Source: Ktedonobacter robiniae
GTDB lineage: Bacteria > Chloroflexota > Ktedonobacteria > Ktedonobacterales > Ktedonobacteraceae
Direction of reading: 5' to 3'
DNA length: 64,000 bases
Assembly (NCBI RefSeq): GCF_016587375.1
Contig: NZ_BNJG01000003.1
Location: 620,001-684,000 of the forward strand
Shown: positions 42,965-50,667 of the stretch, one piece after another
Numbering within the stretch: the stretch's first letter is position 1
Layout of the letters: each line of letters begins with the position of its first letter
Program-made: the position numbers and the translations under genes
Notes under the pieces: model-generated
What the model was told of the DNA's origin: nothing
Database searches by the model: none
Seen by the model: the letters and a program-made list of their open reading frames with translations, nothing else

Positions 42965-43975
42965 ATGCAAAATGGCATATATAGCTACTGCATTATTAAA
43001 ACGAGCGAGCACCAAGAGTTTGGCGCGATTGGCATTGGCGATGCTGTAGCCTCTAATGTCCAAACCATAGGGTTTAAGGATATAGCCGCTGTTATTTCCC
43101 ACAGCCCACAGGTGGTCTATGACTCCTTGAGTAAAGAAAAAGTCATCAAAGACTTATTCACCCACGAACGGGTCATAGAGAAAATAATGGGCCATTTTAC
43201 CACTGTGCCAGTGAAATTTGGGACCATGGTAGAAACCGAAGATCGAGTCATCGAGTTTCTGGAAAACGGCTACACGCTGCTGAGAAATGAGTTAGACAAA
43301 GTGGAGGGGAAGATAGAACAGGATGTGGTGGCCACGTGGGAACAGCCAGCAGTCCTTGCAATTCTTGCTCGTCAAAACGAGCAGCTTCGCGAAATGCAAC
43401 AGAAAATTGCGTCGGCAGGAGAGCAGGCGAGTATAGAGGATAAGGTTCTGCTTGGCCAATTAATTGATCAAGCTCTGAAGACAGAAAAGAATAAATACCA
43501 ACAATTGATATTGCAAGATCTTAAACAAGAATCAGTAGATATTTGCCCACACGATATGATAAGTGATGATATGATCTTCAACGCTGCTTTTTTGCTGGAA
43601 AAGAAAAATCAGGAGGCTTTTGATAATGCCATTCATTCTCTGGATCAAAAATTGGAGAATACTGTCTATTTTCGTGAGGTAGGTCCACTTCCTCCCTATA
43701 GTTTCTCCACAATTCTTTTTAAAAGGATCGATCCAGAAGAAGTCGAAGAGGCGAAAAACACGCTTGGTTTGACTGGAGAGATAACGGAGGAAGCTCTCCG
43801 TGATGCATATTACCAGCTTGCAAAAAAATATCATCCTGATAAAACAAGCGGAGACACCTCTCAGGAGTTTCAGGTAATTCAAAATGCCCACAGAACGCTG
43901 AGAAATTTCATTGAGGGCGGACTGATACACACGAAGGTCTATCGATGGAAAGAAGACGTTCAATGGGATAGCTGA
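42965..43975 (+). CDS. GvpF/GvpL protein fused to C-terminal J-domain
   Basis: 336 residues. Residues 1-260 are GvpF/L (GIYSYCIIKTSEHQEFGAIG IGDAVASNVQ, TTVPVKFGTMVETEDRVIEF, GPLPPYSFSTILFKRIDPEE). Residues about 268-322 form a J-domain: EITEEALRDAYYQLAKKYHP DKTSGDTSQEFQVIQNAHRT. It has the HPD tripeptide near 290 that stimulates Hsp70 (DnaK). A vesicle accessory protein with its own Hsp70-recruiting module suggests that DnaK is brought to GvpA assembly. AAAGGG-type sequence (taaggggaaaagt) precedes ATG. The AAA+ gene is 10 bp upstream. Confidence 0.9.
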   Translation: MQNGIYSYCIIKTSEHQEFGAIGIGDAVASNVQTIGFKDIAAVISHSPQVVYDSLSKEKVIKDLFTHERVIEKIMGHFTTVPVKFGTMVETEDRVIEFLENGYTLLRNELDKVEGKIEQDVVATWEQPAVLAILARQNEQLREMQQKIASAGEQASIEDKVLLGQLIDQALKTEKNKYQQLILQDLKQESVDICPHDMISDDMIFNAAFLLEKKNQEAFDNAIHSLDQKLENTVYFREVGPLPPYSFSTILFKRIDPEEVEEAKNTLGLTGEITEEALRDAYYQLAKKYHPDKTSGDTSQEFQVIQNAHRTLRNFIEGGLIHTKVYRWKEDVQWDS

Positions 43976-44004
43976 TCCCAGCAAGATAACGAAAGGTGAA
44001 AAAG

Positions 44005-44766
44005 ATGAACAACCAAGAAGGCCGCTATCTCTATGGCATTTTGGCAGATGGGGAAAGGAAAGAGTTAGGGGCAATCGGTATTGGCGACAGAAACGATACT
44101 GTCTATACCCTACCCTACCAGGATATAGCAGCAGTTATTTCCTGCTCGCCGGTCGTCAAATATCCGGTGACCAGGGATAATGCACTTGCACACGCGAAAG
44201 TGTTAGACAGAGCGGTAGAAGAAGGCACTGTCTTACCCGTAAAATTCTGTACGATTGCAGAAAATGAGAATGCAATCATAGATAAAGTGCTTAAAGATCG
44301 TTACCAGGAATTCGTTGACTTATTGAAGGAAATGTCAGATAAAATGGAATTTGGCATAAGAGCACTTTGGAGGGATAAAGATGCGGTTTACGCGGAAATA
44401 GTTGAAGAACACAAAGATATTAAAGCACTAAAGCAGAAGTTGCTTAAAGAAAAAGATAAGCAGAAAAGGTATGCAGGAGCTGTAAAAGTTGGAGAGTTGG
44501 TAGAAAAAGCACTGGCGGAAAAGAAACAAAGAGAAGGTGCAGAGCTACTTGAAGCCCTGAAGCCGCTCAGTCTTAAGTGGAAAGAGAATTCTTTGTACGG
44601 AGACATGAACATATTGAACACGGCCTTTTTGACCTTCAGGGAAAGGGAAAGTGCTTTTGATGAAAAAGTACATAGCCTGGGAGAGAAGTACGGAGAGAAA
44701 ACAAATTTGAAGTACACGTCCTCTCTCGTCCCATTCAATTTCGTAGAAATCGTAATTCATTGGTAG
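44005..44766 (+). CDS. gvpL: gas-vesicle protein GvpF/GvpL, second copy of plus operon
   Basis: 253 residues. GRYLYGILADGERKELGAIG IGDRNDTVYTLPYQDIAAVI is the GvpF/L N-terminal domain, very like the preceding J-domain fusion (shared GAIGIGD and DIAAVIS). EGTVLPVKFCTIAENENAII and the end SSLVPFNFVEIVI complete the family signature. The two proteins probably arose by duplication. GTG 43996 is in frame, but GAAAGG favours ATG 44005. With the minus-strand copy this makes three GvpF/L proteins in the locus, so the F/L naming is arbitrary. Confidence 0.9.
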   Translation: MNNQEGRYLYGILADGERKELGAIGIGDRNDTVYTLPYQDIAAVISCSPVVKYPVTRDNALAHAKVLDRAVEEGTVLPVKFCTIAENENAIIDKVLKDRYQEFVDLLKEMSDKMEFGIRALWRDKDAVYAEIVEEHKDIKALKQKLLKEKDKQKRYAGAVKVGELVEKALAEKKQREGAELLEALKPLSLKWKENSLYGDMNILNTAFLTFRERESAFDEKVHSLGEKYGEKTNLKYTSSLVPFNFVEIVIHW

Positions 44767-44780
44767 GAGGAGCTTTGCCC

Positions 44781-45023
44781 ATGTTTATGCTTACTGGTTT
44801 CTTAATCGCCCTCATGCTTCCGGTAAAAGGCTTGATGGGGATCTTCAAGAAAATTGCCGAGATGGCGGAGGCGGAATTAACCGACGAATCCAAAATCAGG
44901 GAGGGGTTGGTGCAGCTGGAGGACTTGTACGACAACGGTAAAATCACTGAGGAGGAGTATCATGAGCGAGAGGACCAGCTTATGGAAAGACTCAACATGG
45001 CCAGGGAGAATAAAGACGAGTAA
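44781..45023 (+). CDS. gvpG: gas-vesicle protein GvpG
   Basis: 80 residues. An N-terminal hydrophobic stretch (MLTGFLIALMLPVKGLMGIF KKIAEMAEAEL) is followed by IREGLVQLEDLYDNGKITEE EYHEREDQLMERL, the Leu-rich amphipathic helix pattern with the GKITEEEY motif typical of GvpG. GvpG works with F and L in early assembly. The frame begins at TTG 44760 overlapping the previous gene; the ribosome site GGAGGAG supports ATG 44781. It is the last recognisable gvp gene of the plus operon. Confidence 0.88.
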   Translation: MFMLTGFLIALMLPVKGLMGIFKKIAEMAEAELTDESKIREGLVQLEDLYDNGKITEEEYHEREDQLMERLNMARENKDE

Positions 45024-45314
45024 AGACTAGAGGGTGTGTGAAAGGCTGTGTTGCGAAAATGACCAGATCACAATTGACAGGGATAAGGTCCTGAAAGACA
45101 CAGAAAGTCTTCCATTCCAGTCACTTTGCCCGCAAAAGATCATGCCTTCCTCCAGACCTTGTTTAGTATACAGGTGTCAGTAAAGATAACTTCTTTCGGA
45201 GGTATGAGACTCAGTATTATTGGTCGCTTGTATACTTATATCTGATAGCTCTTACTTCTCTGGACAAAGAGGCCAGAAGAAGATACGTCAGATACATAGA
45301 TGAAGGAGTGAGTT
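45024..45314. other. 291-bp spacer before the small basic gene
   Basis: No gene over 20 codons is convincing. A 13-codon frame with a crowded GGAGGT (45198-45245) is noted but not called. TTGTATACTTATAT sequences around 45228-45241 could act as a -10 region for the next small gene. Confidence 0.35.
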
Positions 45315-45476
45315 ATGTCTAGCTTATTTCCCAAACGTCGGAGCAAAATGACGAATTCAGCTGGTAAAGGGAAGAGAGGTAATAAAAAACCTTTGATTTC
45401 CTTTGGCAGACCCAAGGCACCCAAGACAAAGCAAGCGCAAAAAAAATTCCTGGGCATTTTTGGTAAAGGGAAATAA
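45315..45476 (+). CDS. 53-residue strongly basic protein after gas-vesicle operon
   Basis: ATG 45315 follows the ribosome site GAAGGAG by 7 bp. The product (MSSLFPKRRSKMTNSAGKGK...) has 53 residues with 13 Lys, 4 Arg and no Asp or Glu, a net charge near +17. It ends KKFLGIFGKGK, and the motif LISFGRPKAPK is in the middle. Codon use is A+T-rich like the gvp genes. It stands between gvpG and the hairpin at 45528. I do not recognise it; small basic vesicle proteins (GvpI-like) exist in haloarchaea but are longer. A nucleic-acid- or anionic-surface-binding role is plausible. It was missed by size cut-offs. Confidence 0.6.
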   Translation: MSSLFPKRRSKMTNSAGKGKRGNKKPLISFGRPKAPKTKQAQKKFLGIFGKGK

Positions 45477-45527
45477 ATGCTTCCCTGAATCCTCTCCTGG
45501 CCTGCCAGAAAGTCAGTCGCGCTTAAA

Positions 45528-45594
45528 ATAGAAAGGGGATGTGCGTGTGTTTCTCGGGTTTCTGCCGAGAAACACACGCACATCCCCTTTCTAT
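45528..45594. terminator. 30-bp-arm hairpin closing the gas-vesicle locus
   Basis: The arms 45528-45557 and 45565-45594 are exact complements with a 7-nt loop. It ends the plus-strand vesicle region and, on the other strand, the enoyl-CoA hydratase operon (stop at 45599). Confidence 0.8.
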
Positions 45595-45598
45595 AAAG

Positions 45599-46393
45599 CT
45601 AACGGCCAGTGAATTTAGGTTTCTGCTTGTCCTTAGCCGCTTCGTAGAAGAGGCGATGGTCCTCGCCCATGAGCATCAAGGCCTGAGCCTGGGCTTCGGC
45701 CTCCAGCGCTGAGACGATGTCCATGTGCTGTTCGGCGTTGAGCATGTGTTTAGTCATGGAGAGAGCGAAACCCGGACCCTGGGCCAGCTTGCGCGCCCAT
45801 TGTAGGGTGGCCTCCTGTAACTCCTCATACGGAACGACGCGGTTAACAAGCCCGTAGCGCTCGGCGGTCGTAGCATCGATGGTGTCGCCAAGCATCAAGA
45901 GTTCGGTGGCGCGCCCCATGCCGATGACACGCGGCAACATGTGTGCCGCCCCCATGTCAGCTCCTGTTAAGCCTACACGCGAGAAGAGAAAGGCGATGCG
46001 TGCCTTCTCCGAGGCGATACGCAGGTCTGAGGCCAGGGCCAGGACCGCGCCCGCACCCGCCGTCATGCCATTGAGGGACGCGATAATGGGCTTGTCGAGC
46101 AAACGCATATGTTGCACGACCGCGCCTGTCATGCGTGTAAACTCCAGATGCCCTTTCATGTCGCGCTTGAATAGCTCACCAATAATTCCATGCACATCCC
46201 CGCCAGAGCAGAAATGCTCGCCCGCACCGGTCAGCACCACTACACGCACCTCGTCATTGCCGCGTAGCCCGGCAAAGAGGTCGCGTAACTGGGCATAGAT
46301 ATCAAAGGTCAGGGCGTTCATGACCTCGGGCCGGTTAAGTGTAATGTGAGCGATTCCATCTTCGCCTACCTCATAGAGAAAGTCGTAACTCAT
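45599..46393 (-). CDS. enoyl-CoA hydratase/isomerase family protein
   Basis: 264 residues of crotonase fold. ITLNRPEVMNALTFDIYAQL is the N-terminal signature. VLTGAGEHFCSGGDVHGIIG gives the CoA oxyanion-hole segment, with Gly-Gly-Asp rather than the usual GADL. MTAGAGAVLALASDLRIASE and FLFSRVGLTGADMGAAHMLP contain the second oxyanion hole; the Glu of classical hydratases is not at its usual place. GGAG precedes ATG 46393, although the frame opens 13 codons earlier. It closes the minus-strand operon with an SDR and the aryl-CoA monooxygenase. It may hydrate or open the ring-derived acyl-CoA. Confidence 0.9.
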   Translation of the reverse strand: MSYDFLYEVGEDGIAHITLNRPEVMNALTFDIYAQLRDLFAGLRGNDEVRVVVLTGAGEHFCSGGDVHGIIGELFKRDMKGHLEFTRMTGAVVQHMRLLDKPIIASLNGMTAGAGAVLALASDLRIASEKARIAFLFSRVGLTGADMGAAHMLPRVIGMGRATELLMLGDTIDATTAERYGLVNRVVPYEELQEATLQWARKLAQGPGFALSMTKHMLNAEQHMDIVSALEAEAQAQALMLMGEDHRLFYEAAKDKQKPKFTGR

Positions 46394-46421
46394 AAAGCTC
46401 CTTTGCTTTCTGATACAATAA

Positions 46422-46504
46422 CTTCTCGCCACTACGTGGCTCGCCGGGTAAGGGGTGTGGTGACGAGGCTGGCTTTGCCAGCCTCGTCACCACACCCCTT
46501 ACCC
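46422..46504. repeat. GGTGTGGTG-type hairpin with inverted GAGC motif
   Basis: The hairpin arms 46446-46473 and 46477-46504 (28 bp, exact, loop TTT) separate the SDR and the hydratase. Next to it at 46422-46442 on the minus strand is GAGCCACGTAGTGGCGAGAAG, a form of the GAGC-stem-GCGAAG motif whose inner stem pairs CCAC with GTGG. Confidence 0.7.
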
Positions 46505-46526
46505 CTTTGTGATGCACATGCGGTGC

Positions 46527-47321
46527 TTACGACATAACGCCGCCGCCATCGAGGTTGATGGCCTGGCCTGTGATACCTTTGGCGATGTCCTGGGCGAGGT
46601 AGACCGCCAGGCCTGCTACCTCTTCAGGGGCGATCAGACGGCGCTGGGGGCTTGTTTTAGCCAGGAAGTCACGGACCTGCTCCTCGCTCTTGCCAGTCAG
46701 GGTCATCATATTGCGCACATTGCCATCCGTCATGGGCGTATCAACGTAACCAGGACAAATGGCGTTTACTGTCACATTATAAGGAAGCAGCTCGGCAGCC
46801 AGGGCGCGCGTCAGGCCGAGCACGCCATGCTTGGAGGCCGTGTAGGCGGCGATATAGCGATCCCCTACACGCGAGGCAATAGAGGCGATGTTGATGATAC
46901 GCCCTCCACGCTGCTCAATAAAGGTCGGTGTCAGAGCCTTGCAGACGTAGTAGACGCTGGTCAGGTTAATGGCCAGCATGCGATGCCAGAGTTCATCGGG
47001 ATGATCCACAAACTTATGACTGCCCGCGTTTCCTGCGTTATTGACCAGGATATCGACACCACCCAGGCCTGCCCGGAGCGTTTGCGCCATGCTGCGCACC
47101 TGCTCAGGATCGGTCACATCGCAGCACACAGCCAGGCTCTCACGCCCCTTCGCCTTGATCTCACTTACGAGCTGCTCCAGTTCTTCAGCCGAGCGCGCCG
47201 TCACGCCAACGGCGGCTCCGGCATCCGCCAGCGCCAGGGCGATACTGCGTCCAATCCCCCGACCGGCGCCCGTGACGATGGCGCGTCTCCCCGCCAACGG
47301 CAAATATTGCTCTTGTGTCAT
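46527..47321 (-). CDS. SDR family 3-hydroxyacyl-CoA dehydrogenase-like
   Basis: 264 residues. It has TGAGRGIGRSIALALADAGA (cofactor site), ILVNNAG, the Ser in INIASIASRVG, and YTASKHGVLGLTRALAAELL (catalytic Tyr-Lys). TARSAEEL after strand two suggests NADP. It ends with LDGGGVMS, as in FabG-like proteins. It lies between the enoyl-CoA hydratase and the aryl-CoA monooxygenase on the same strand and probably oxidises a 3-hydroxyacyl-CoA made by the hydratase. AGGA-type sequence (GTGAGGACGAACT) precedes ATG. Confidence 0.9.
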   Translation of the reverse strand: MTQEQYLPLAGRRAIVTGAGRGIGRSIALALADAGAAVGVTARSAEELEQLVSEIKAKGRESLAVCCDVTDPEQVRSMAQTLRAGLGGVDILVNNAGNAGSHKFVDHPDELWHRMLAINLTSVYYVCKALTPTFIEQRGGRIINIASIASRVGDRYIAAYTASKHGVLGLTRALAAELLPYNVTVNAICPGYVDTPMTDGNVRNMMTLTGKSEEQVRDFLAKTSPQRRLIAPEEVAGLAVYLAQDIAKGITGQAINLDGGGVMS

Positions 47322-47342
47322 AGTTCGTCCTCACGTTTCTAT

Positions 47343-49508
47343 TCATCCACTGTACCAGAGGCAGAGGTCGGCGCTACCAGCTGCCAGGATGGTATTGATC
47401 TCGTTGCTAGTAGTTAGGTAGCCGCCGACGAGGGTGGGGATGGCAGCCTCGTTGCGCACACGGTCGCTGAGCGCGGTGAGGAAGCCACGACCATAGGTAA
47501 GCTCGCTGGCTGGCGTGGTCTGCCCGGCCTCGACGATAAGGAGATCACAGCCCTGCTCACGCAGGAGGCGCGCGACCTGGATGGCCTCGTCTACCTCCAT
47601 CCCGCCTTTCTGGCAATCGCCCACGCTGAGCGAGACGGCCAAGGGCTTCTCAGCCGGCCAGGCCTGGCGCACGGTCTCAAAGAGCTCCAGGGGGTAGCGC
47701 ATTCGCCTCTCAAGCAAGCCACCATATATATCTTCACGTTTATTAGTGAGCGGCGAAAGAAAGCTGGCAAGCAGATAGCCATGGGCATAGTTGAGGGTCA
47801 GCAGGTCAAAACCAGCCTCCTGCGCCATGCGAGTCGCAGCGACAAAGGCCTGGCAAACTCGCTGCATGCTCTCCCGCTGCATCTCCTCGGGAATCTGGCT
47901 ATGTCCCGTATAGGGGATGGGCGAGGCCGAGATAAGTGGCCAGGCACTCTCACTGAGAGGTCTATCCAGGCCCTGCGAACGAGGATAGGTCGCGCCACGC
48001 CGTCCCGCATGCCCAAGTTGCAGGCCGATTTTCGCGCCGGGGCGCGCATGAACGGCGGAGACGATGGCTCGCCAGGCCTCCAGGTGATCGCGCTGGTATA
48101 ACCCCAGGCTACCGGAATGGATGCGCCCCTCAGCCTCCACAGCCACCATCTCGCTCAGGACCAGGCCTGCTCCGCTGGCAACAGCCCTCTCCAGGAGCTC
48201 AGCATATGCGGGAGCTGGACAACCCACCTCAGCCTCTTCTGGCGCTCCTGGCTGAGAGACAATGCGGTTAGTCAGCAGCAGCTCACGCACCTTAAAGGGT
48301 GTAAAGAGCGGAGGAGGCGCGACCAACAGCTCTATGCCCTGAGAAGGGTAGGCGGAATCACCCAATACGGTATGCTGAGCTTGAGAGGCCCAGTGGCGCG
48401 CGATGGCATCACCGAAATGGGTGTCGCGCAGGCGTAGATCATCATAGGTTACGCGTCCGCTACGCGTTAGCAGTTGGAAGGTGAAGGTCATAGGATCGAG
48501 GCACAGGTAGCGGCTCAAGGTCTCGAAATAGACGCGGCTCTCCTGAGCCGCCCGCTGGAATAGCTCCACGACTGGCTTGCGCTCAAGCTCGTAGGTGTTG
48601 AGCGCGCTCTCCAGGTCACTTGCACCCGCCAGGGCCTCGGCGAGCTTGATAGCGTCCTCCATGGCAAGTTTGGTGCCTGAACCAATGGAGAAATGCGCCG
48701 TATGCGCGGCGTCCCCAAGCAGCACGATGTTCTTATGGTGCCAGTGCCGCGTCTTGAGCGTGGGAAAATTGATCCAGCGCGACTTGTTGGAGAGCAGGGG
48801 CGCGCCCTGTAAGAAGTCGGCAAAGAGCCGCTCACAATAGGCCAGGCTCTCCTCCTCACTCGCCTGGTCCAGGCCCGCGCTCAGCCAGGTTTGCTCGGCG
48901 CACTCTACAATAAAAGTGCTTGAGGAGCCGCTGGAGGGATAAGCATGGACCTGGAAGAGACCATGTTCATTTTCTTGAAAGATAAAGGTGAAGGCGTCGA
49001 GCACCTTGTCGACACCGAGCCAGATATAGCGCGCCTTGCCTGACTCTATCTTCGGCTTAAAGTGCTCGGCATATGCCTGGCGCACGACGCTGTTGATCCC
49101 ATCGGCCGCGATCAGAAGATCATAGGGACCAAGCTGCTCCAGATCCTGTACCGGGTAGCCGAAGCGCAGGTTCACGCCCAGTTCGGCACAGCGCTGGCGC
49201 AGGATGTCGAGCAGGAAGACGCGCGAGACGCTGGCGATGACATGACCACCACAGCGGATGGTCTCTCTACGGTAGTAGACATCGATTGCGTCCCAGATCA
49301 CAAAGCCACTGGTGAGCTGTTCGTAGGTAGGGTAATCGGCATGCTGGAAAGATGACAACGTCCGATCTGAGAAGACGACACCCCAGCCATAGGTCACGTC
49401 GGGCGGGTTACGCTCAAGGATAGTGATATCATAATCGGGATGTGCCTTCTTGAGCAGGAGACCACAATAGAGGCCTGCTGGCCCTCCACCCAGGATAACT
49501 ATCTTCAC
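47343..49508 (-). CDS. bifunctional salicylyl-CoA/2-aminobenzoyl-CoA monooxygenase with OYE domain
   Basis: 721 residues. Residues 1-360 form a PHBH-type flavin monooxygenase (IVILGGGPAGLYCGLLLKKA, DLLIAADGINSVVRQAYAEH, NIVLLGDAAHTAHFSIGSGT). Residues about 375-721 form an Old Yellow Enzyme-type reductase barrel (FTPFKVRELLLTNRIVSQPG, KIGLQLGHAGRRGAT, DLLTLNYAHGYLLASFLSPL TNKREDIYGG). This fusion is known for salicylyl-CoA 5-hydroxylase and 2-aminobenzoyl-CoA monooxygenase/reductase, which hydroxylate and partly reduce the aromatic CoA thioester. Its stop side neighbours an SDR and a hydratase; the LLM gene overlaps its start by 4 bp. Which CoA ester is used is open. Confidence 0.9.
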   Translation of the reverse strand: MKIVILGGGPAGLYCGLLLKKAHPDYDITILERNPPDVTYGWGVVFSDRTLSSFQHADYPTYEQLTSGFVIWDAIDVYYRRETIRCGGHVIASVSRVFLLDILRQRCAELGVNLRFGYPVQDLEQLGPYDLLIAADGINSVVRQAYAEHFKPKIESGKARYIWLGVDKVLDAFTFIFQENEHGLFQVHAYPSSGSSSTFIVECAEQTWLSAGLDQASEEESLAYCERLFADFLQGAPLLSNKSRWINFPTLKTRHWHHKNIVLLGDAAHTAHFSIGSGTKLAMEDAIKLAEALAGASDLESALNTYELERKPVVELFQRAAQESRVYFETLSRYLCLDPMTFTFQLLTRSGRVTYDDLRLRDTHFGDAIARHWASQAQHTVLGDSAYPSQGIELLVAPPPLFTPFKVRELLLTNRIVSQPGAPEEAEVGCPAPAYAELLERAVASGAGLVLSEMVAVEAEGRIHSGSLGLYQRDHLEAWRAIVSAVHARPGAKIGLQLGHAGRRGATYPRSQGLDRPLSESAWPLISASPIPYTGHSQIPEEMQRESMQRVCQAFVAATRMAQEAGFDLLTLNYAHGYLLASFLSPLTNKREDIYGGLLERRMRYPLELFETVRQAWPAEKPLAVSLSVGDCQKGGMEVDEAIQVARLLREQGCDLLIVEAGQTTPASELTYGRGFLTALSDRVRNEAAIPTLVGGYLTTSNEINTILAAGSADLCLWYSG

Positions 49509-50404
49509 CAGCCACCCTCCTCACCCTTTCTCGCGACGGTATGCCCGTTGGAGTAACCCAGACCTTGTAGCACCTTTGCCAGACGCTCGACCTGCTCTAT
49601 ATGCGGGACGGTGGGGAAGAGGATGACCTCGTCGCAGCCCGCTTCCGCGTAGCCACGCAAGTATTGCGCAATGGCCTGGGGGGTAGTCAGCAGGCCCTCG
49701 GCGATCTTCTGGGCAAAAGGGCCTGTAAAGGCGTAGTAGTCGCGCAGGTAGCTCATACCATGCAGTTTCTCTTCTTCACCAAGGGCGAAATAAGCCTGGG
49801 CGCGCAGTTGCGGTCTACCTGGGCGCCCCATGTCGCTCCAGGCGGCAAGGGCCTTGGCAGCCGCGCGCGCAAAGGTCTTGGGCGGACCTCCACCATGTAC
49901 ATAGCCCTCCCCATAGCGCGCCATGCGGGAAAACACCTGGTCGCTCTGTCCCCCTATCAGCAGCGGCGGGCCACCCGCGCGCCGCTTCACCGGACCAAAG
50001 GCTGGATCGTCCCACAAATCGCGCAGCATCCCCAGCATCTCGGTAAAGCTCCGGCCACGCTCCTGGTACTCAATACCAACGGCGTCGTAATCATCCTGGC
50101 GTGCACCAACGGCCACGCCCAGAACGAGGCGACCATCTGAGAGGGCATCAATACTGGTTGCTTGCTTGGCGAGGAGCATAGGATTGCGCAGGGGAGCGAT
50201 AATGATCATGCTAACAAGCTGGAGACGCCGTGTCACAGCAGCGGCGGCAGTAAGCGCGGTAAGAGGATCATAGCTATCGTAGACGACGCGATCAATGACG
50301 CCCAGGCTGGAGAAAGGGCCATATTCTGCCTGACGCGCCCATTCTACCACGAGGTGTCCATCGGTGCCCGGCACACCGCCAGGTAAGCCTATTCCGACGC
50401 GCAT
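49505..50404 (-). CDS. LLM class flavin-dependent oxidoreductase
   Basis: 299 residues of the luciferase-like (bacterial luciferase/F420) TIM-barrel family. Visible segments are MRVGIGLPGGVPGTDGHLVV EWARQAE, LSDGRLVLGVAVGARQDDYD AVGIEYQERGRSFTEMLGML, PLLIGGQSDQVFSRMARYGE and GCDEVILFPTV. The cofactor is FMN or F420. It is the first gene of the operon, and its stop overlaps the monooxygenase start (ATGA), so translation is coupled. The function in the pathway is not clear; it may recycle flavin or oxidise an intermediate. Confidence 0.88.
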   Translation of the reverse strand: MRVGIGLPGGVPGTDGHLVVEWARQAEYGPFSSLGVIDRVVYDSYDPLTALTAAAAVTRRLQLVSMIIIAPLRNPMLLAKQATSIDALSDGRLVLGVAVGARQDDYDAVGIEYQERGRSFTEMLGMLRDLWDDPAFGPVKRRAGGPPLLIGGQSDQVFSRMARYGEGYVHGGGPPKTFARAAAKALAAWSDMGRPGRPQLRAQAYFALGEEEKLHGMSYLRDYYAFTGPFAQKIAEGLLTTPQAIAQYLRGYAEAGCDEVILFPTVPHIEQVERLAKVLQGLGYSNGHTVARKGEEGGW

Positions 50405-50667
50405 AGAGTAACCCCCTTGTTACTTTTTTTCCGTTTTTTTCTGGCTGGATTACTTAACAGTATGCCACATCGTATCGCCATATCTCAAGCAGTAGCCGCT
50501 TACGCAAGTAGCGGTTACTGCTGCACATAACCATCACATCTTTCACCTATGGGCGCCGTAGGCGCGAAAAACCCGCATGCGTCAAACGTGTATTATATTG
50601 ATTACTATCTCTGTATATTGTCGTTTTGTAGAGCCCATGCTAGCATAGGCTCTTGAAGAGGAAAACC
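50405..50667. other. divergent spacer with weak hairpin and GAGC motif
   Basis: A hairpin with one mismatch (CAGTAGCCGCT/AGCGGTTACTG, 50490-50520) belongs to the GTAGC family. The motif copy GGGCGCCGTAGGCGCGAAAA (50551-50570) follows. TATTAT at 50591-50596 may be the -10 of the next gene. GAAGAGGA precedes ATG 50668. Confidence 0.45.

Noticed and set aside
45204..45245. 13-codon frame with GGAGGT directly before ATG
   Set aside because: The spacing is too short for translation and there is no conservation evidence.
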